DNA of 9,393 bases from Halovenus sp. (GTDB lineage Archaea; Halobacteriota; Halobacteria; Halobacteriales; Haloarculaceae), in the NCBI GenBank assembly GCA_003551265.1, contig PUMG01000004.1, positions 1-9,393 of the forward strand, written 5' to 3'. The position numbers and the translations under genes were made by a program. Of the stretch, positions 6,156 to 9,393 are shown in pieces (position 1 is the stretch's first letter; every line of letters begins with the position of its first letter). The notes under the pieces were generated by a model. It ran no database searches, was not told the origin of the DNA, and worked only from the letters and a program-made list of their open reading frames with translations.

Positions 6156-7073
6156 TCAGAACCGGCCGCGGCCGGGACCGCCCGGTCCGGGGGGCATCCC
6201 ACCGCCTGGGCCGCCGAACCGGTACTGGCTGGGCAGTCGAATCTGGTCTTTGATGCGGTAGCCGTAGGCGAGTCCGATGAGGACGCCGACGAGGTGAGCG
6301 ACGTGGGCGATACCGCCCGCACCGGGGCCGCCAGTGGCGATGAGCAACGCGCTGATGGCGATGGTACCTGCGGTGATGATCCATATCTGGAGCGGGATGA
6401 TGAAGTACAGATACACCGTCAGGTCTGGTTTCAGAATCGTCAACACGCCCATGAGCGCGAGTGCGGCTCCACTTGCACCGACGACGCCGGGACCGCCAGG
6501 ACCGATGAGAATCTGATAGAGAATCTGGCCAGCACCCGCAAGGATGCCGCTGGCAATGAAGAGAACAGCGAACTGCTTCGAGCCGATGTACTGCTCGACC
6601 AGTCGGCCGAAGAAGTAGATGACGATGCCGTTGAACAGGATGTGGATGAAGCTGCCGTGAGCGAAAATCGACGTTATCCACGTCCAGACGTACTCGGGGT
6701 GTTCGGGCGAAAAGACGAAGATGGCCTCCCATGTCGAGGCAGCCAGAACCGGCTGAAGGAGTATCTGGAACGTGTACGTCACGGCCATCAACAGCAAAAA
6801 GAGGTACGTCACGTTCCCCCGGAAGTAGGCGAGGTGGCCACCCGGTCCGGTGTCGATTCCGAGTCTGGCCGCCAGCCCCTCGTCTCGTTTCTTGTCGTCG
6901 AGTATCCGGTCGTCGAAGCCGCTGTCGAACACCGGACCCTGGTTCTCCCACTGCTTCAGGCCGGGACAGTCGTGTGCCTCCGGTAACCGGTGGTCCGCAC
7001 AGTAGGTCCCGCCGCAGTGGCGACAGTGATACGGCATCGACTCGTCTGCACCGCAGATGTCACACTTCGCCAT
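6156..7073 (-). CDS. AN1 zinc-finger rhomboid-family intramembrane serine protease
   Basis: The 305-residue protein starts with a complete AN1-type zinc finger: C4, C7, C17, C20, C25, H28, H34 and C36, in the spacing C-x2-C-x9-C-x2-C-x4-C-x2-H-x5-H-x-C. A hydrophilic linker follows to about residue 85. The membrane domain then has about six helices with rhomboid hallmarks: HILFNGIVIYFFG (H144, N148, oxyanion region), GASGAALALMG with nucleophile Ser201, and AHVAHLVG with the catalytic His257. The tail is rich in Gly and Pro (about 287-305). It should cleave substrates within or next to the membrane; the AN1 finger would face the cytoplasm and could recruit partners. From memory, Haloferax volcanii RhoII has this architecture and its loss alters S-layer glycosylation; equivalence is inferred. 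The start at 7073 is supported because the first zinc ligand is residue 4. Endonuclease V follows by 17 nt. No strong promoter is visible in the 119-base divergent gap. Confidence 0.94.
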   Translation of the reverse strand: MAKCDICGADESMPYHCRHCGGTYCADHRLPEAHDCPGLKQWENQGPVFDSGFDDRILDDKKRDEGLAARLGIDTGPGGHLAYFRGNVTYLFLLLMAVTYTFQILLQPVLAASTWEAIFVFSPEHPEYVWTWITSIFAHGSFIHILFNGIVIYFFGRLVEQYIGSKQFAVLFIASGILAGAGQILYQILIGPGGPGVVGASGAALALMGVLTILKPDLTVYLYFIIPLQIWIITAGTIAISALLIATGGPGAGGIAHVAHLVGVLIGLAYGYRIKDQIRLPSQYRFGGPGGGMPPGPGGPGRGRF

Positions 7074-7192
7074 TACCTGCCGTTAGACAGGGGGCGGGAA
7101 AGAGATTGTGCTTGCAAGCGTCGGTTGCACACGACGTGGGCTGTCTGAGACGCGACAGAGTGAAACGTTCTCCTCCCCAACTCCACAGGTGA
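7074..7192. other. Divergent intergenic region, rhomboid / pseudokinase-propeller
   Basis: This 119-base gap must hold two opposing promoters. I see no convincing TATA box for either: the best candidates are minus-strand CTCTTTCCC near 7097-7104 and plus-strand TGAAACGTT near 7161. It contains a perfect 10-base palindrome GCTTGCAAGC at 7110-7119 of unknown meaning. Confidence 0.5.
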
Positions 7193-9247
7193 ATGACAGA
7201 CGACCCTGTCCCGTTTTCCCTCCAGACGACGGCAGTCGATGTGGGCGACCCGCTGCAGACGGATTCGCCCGTCCACATCTACGCCGGGACGCTCGCTGAC
7301 AGCTCTGAAGCGGTCCGTCTTTTCACAACCGCGCCCGACGTGAGTGACGAACACCGACGTCGAGTCGAACACTCGTTCGAAGCGTGGAACCGACTCGCCA
7401 CACATCCGGGCATCAGCACTGTTCTCACGAGCGGCGACGAACCACGCACGTGGATTGCCGTGACCAGTGCGGGACAACCACTCTCTGCAGTTGCACCGCT
7501 GTCGGCCGACCGGACCCGGTCAGTTCTCGCCGACGTTGCCGAGGCGCTTCGGCACGCACTGGGCCTCGCTGAGGGCCGCGCTACGGCGGCAGAGTCATCC
7601 AAGGATATTCCCGTGACGACACAGCACGCCCGGGTTGTCGACGAGAGTGGGCTGTGTGACTGGCCGGTCGACTCCGAGGGAGACCGTCTGGACGAATCAC
7701 CGGAACCGCCAGATGGCGTCGCCGAGACAACTGAACAGCGGGCAGTGTTCCGACTCGGTGCAATCGCCTTCGAAGCGGTGGCCGGTCACCCGCCTGCTGT
7801 CGAAGAGTCGACACCCGCTCCGTCGTCGGTCGACGACACTGTCCCAGAAGCGTTCGATGCAGTCGTCACGCGAGCACTCAACCCGGACCCACGCGAGCGT
7901 TTCGGGTCACTCTACGAGTTCAAGCGGGCGCTCCTGTTCGAACGTTCCACTCCGACGGATAGCAGCCCGGCGACCGCAGAGAGCATCTCCGAACGCTGGA
8001 ACGAGGCGGTCGAAGCCGACATGGACACGCCTGAGAGAGCCCGTGAGAGTATCAGTGGGAGCGATAGTGAGAGTGACAGAGAGACAAGATTCAGCCGTCG
8101 GGTCGTCCTCGGTGCAGTCGGTGCGGGAGTGGTCGGTGCTGTTGCAGGCGGGGCCTGGTTCACCACCTCACGGTTGCTGACATCCGAGACCGAACGGTTT
8201 CCGACGTTTCGATACGATGCGGCGAACACCGGATACGCGCCCGGAGCAGTCGGGCCGACTGAGGGAGTGACGGAGGCGTGGTCAGTTCCTCTCGGACAGG
8301 ACGTTGTTTCGTCACCGGTCGTCGACAGCGGTGTCGTTCTCACCAGCGCGGAGGACGGTCTCTTTGCCCTCGATACAGCTGATGGAGCAGAGCGCTGGCA
8401 GGCCGACGCCGGGTCGCCCCTGTTTTTTGGGCCGACGCTCGGGGACGGAGTGGTGTATCTCGCCAGGCGCGACGTCGACGCAGCCGGAGGGCTGGTGGCA
8501 TTCGACCTCGAAGACGGTGAGGAACGCTGGTTCGAGCACGGAGAGTTGTTCGCACAGGGAACACCAGTTCTCCACGACGGCCGTGTATACTCCATCGGTG
8601 GAAACGGTCTCCAGGCGTTCGAACTGTCCGAGCGCACAGTCGTCTGGTCCAGCGAGGAATTCTGGTCGACGAGCCTCTCAGGGGCAGTCGTCGACGAAAC
8701 GCTGTACTTTGCTGGCTCTCCGAATACCGGAGAGCCTCATCTCGTCGCAGTCGACACCGCAGATGGGAGCGAGCGATGGACGGTTTCGTTCGACTCTCTG
8801 GTCAACACCTCGCCAGCAGTTGCCGACGGTCTCGTCGTAATCGGAGACAGCGACGGGATGCTGTTCGGCATTGATGCGGCCGATGGCGAGCAGCGCTGGA
8901 AGTTCGAAGCAGACGACGGTCTCGTCTCGTCACCAGCGATTGCCTCGGGAATGGTGTACGTCGGTAGTGAAAGTGGGGATGTCTACGCGGTCGATGCGTC
9001 TGGCGGTGAGCAGCAGTGGCGTTTCGAGACCGGTGGAGAGATTATCTCCTCACCGACAGTCGTCTCGGAAACAGTGTACGTCGGCAGCACTGACGACACC
9101 GTCTACGCGCTCGATGTCGACGGTGGAGACGAACGCTGGCGCTTCGAAACAGGTGGCGAAGTGCTGTCTTCCCCTGCCGTTGTCTCCAACACCGTCTTTA
9201 TCGGGAGCACCGATGGGTACCTCTACGCGCTGACCGAACCCGAGTGA
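7193..9247 (+). CDS. Membrane-anchored pseudokinase / PQQ-type beta-propeller protein
   Basis: The 684-residue protein has three parts. Residues 1 to about 250 resemble a worn Ser/Thr kinase domain: VRLF where VALK is expected, a helix then THPGISTVLTSGDEPRTWIAV and SAGQPLSAV (N-lobe end and hinge), VFRLGAIAFEAVAGHPPA (activation-segment end and helix F), and RALNPDPRERFGSLYEFKRAL (C-lobe end). HRD, DFG and the ATP-binding Lys are not visible, so it is probably catalytically dead. A Ser/acid-rich linker leads to one hydrophobic helix at about 303-323, preceded by SRR. After FRYDAANTGYAP, typical of haloarchaeal propellers, eight repeats run from about 362 to the end, most ending DGxxRW and containing SSPVV, VYVGS and VYALD. 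The last lacks its closing tryptophan strand, which the first AWSV could supply. The propeller is likely extracellular. AGGTGA abuts the ATG. Function unknown: a sensor or scaffold is an inference. BamB and PQQ dehydrogenases share the repeat but not this architecture. Confidence 0.88.
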   Translation: MTDDPVPFSLQTTAVDVGDPLQTDSPVHIYAGTLADSSEAVRLFTTAPDVSDEHRRRVEHSFEAWNRLATHPGISTVLTSGDEPRTWIAVTSAGQPLSAVAPLSADRTRSVLADVAEALRHALGLAEGRATAAESSKDIPVTTQHARVVDESGLCDWPVDSEGDRLDESPEPPDGVAETTEQRAVFRLGAIAFEAVAGHPPAVEESTPAPSSVDDTVPEAFDAVVTRALNPDPRERFGSLYEFKRALLFERSTPTDSSPATAESISERWNEAVEADMDTPERARESISGSDSESDRETRFSRRVVLGAVGAGVVGAVAGGAWFTTSRLLTSETERFPTFRYDAANTGYAPGAVGPTEGVTEAWSVPLGQDVVSSPVVDSGVVLTSAEDGLFALDTADGAERWQADAGSPLFFGPTLGDGVVYLARRDVDAAGGLVAFDLEDGEERWFEHGELFAQGTPVLHDGRVYSIGGNGLQAFELSERTVVWSSEEFWSTSLSGAVVDETLYFAGSPNTGEPHLVAVDTADGSERWTVSFDSLVNTSPAVADGLVVIGDSDGMLFGIDAADGEQRWKFEADDGLVSSPAIASGMVYVGSESGDVYAVDASGGEQQWRFETGGEIISSPTVVSETVYVGSTDDTVYALDVDGGDERWRFETGGEVLSSPAVVSNTVFIGSTDGYLYALTEPE

Positions 9248-9306
9248 GACTGCTGTCGCCTCCCTTGGGGAACACTTCTTGTACCATGCACCCCTCCCCA
9301 CGAACA

Positions 9307-9393
9307 GTGGCGACCGTTCGACTCACCTACGAAGAGGGGACGATTCGTCTCGACACGCCGGAGGAGAGCAGAGACCTGATACAGGGTCTCTCC
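9307..9393 (+). CDS. Start of an unidentified plus-strand gene, possibly XPB/Rad25-type helicase, partial
   Basis: From a GTG at 9307 an open frame runs off the right edge and begins ATVRLTYEEGTIRLD. The LTYEEGTIRL string resembles the first strand of the N-terminal damage-recognition-like domain of archaeal XPB/Rad25 helicases, but 29 codons are too few to be sure. An in-frame ATG at 9286 would add seven residues (MHPSPRT) and is the alternative start. A weak TATA-like string TTCTTGTA ends about 24 bases before 9307, which favours a leaderless GTG start. The gap after the propeller gene is 59 bases with no clear terminator beyond a tiny CCC-TT-GGG hairpin. Confidence 0.45.
   Translation, partial: MATVRLTYEEGTIRLDTPEESRDLIQGLS

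Noticed and set aside
6139..6951. Upstream extension of the endonuclease V frame to 515 residues
   Set aside because: The extra part is Arg-rich and overlaps the rhomboid gene in another frame. The ATG at 6138 has a Shine-Dalgarno and gives the normal family length.
7110..7119. Perfect 10-base palindrome GCTTGCAAGC in the divergent gap
   Set aside because: It is too short to stand out from chance, and no half-site copy or regulator was found.

Overview
The window looks like a haloarchaeal chromosome segment. The evidence is acidic proteins, a Tat-type lipoprotein signal followed by a run of aspartates, an AN1-finger rhomboid, haloarchaeal PQQ-propeller repeats, TATA boxes at leaderless-type distances and Shine-Dalgarno sites matching an ATCACCTCCT 16S tail. 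Species cannot be named. Genes are densely packed: seven lie on the minus strand (1-7073), followed by two on the plus strand (7193-9393). No gene-free stretch exceeds about 120 bases. No RNA gene, insertion sequence, CRISPR array or origin was seen.

Region 1-3912 (minus) is a branched-chain/hydrophobic amino-acid (HAAT) type ABC importer, in the order livK (Tat lipoprotein binding protein), livHM (both permeases fused in one polypeptide) and livG (ATPase, cut by the window edge). A livF-type second ATPase would be expected just outside. livG is translationally coupled to livHM through a perfect ten-base Shine-Dalgarno inside the end of livHM. An imperfect 17-bp palindrome touches the probable livK TATA box.

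Region 4021-5328 (minus) is a two-gene operon: a tandemly duplicated EthD-domain protein, then, 6 nt later, an HD-domain hydrolase-like protein. It has its own leaderless-type promoter. It lies directly upstream of livK, so a link to whatever the transporter imports is possible but unproven.

Region 5404-7073 (minus) encodes an AN1 zinc-finger rhomboid protease followed at 17 nt by endonuclease V, a repair enzyme for deaminated bases. The endonuclease gene has a clear Shine-Dalgarno.

Region 7193-9247 (plus) is divergent from the rhomboid gene and encodes a 684-residue protein with a degenerate kinase-like N-terminal domain, one membrane helix and a C-terminal eight-repeat PQQ-type beta-propeller. 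After it, the first codons of another plus-strand gene run off the end, possibly an XPB/Rad25-type helicase.

I did not find a clearly new defence or mobile system. The most unusual items are the pseudokinase-propeller protein, the EthD-HD operon with a substituted HD metal ligand, and the livH-livM fusion.
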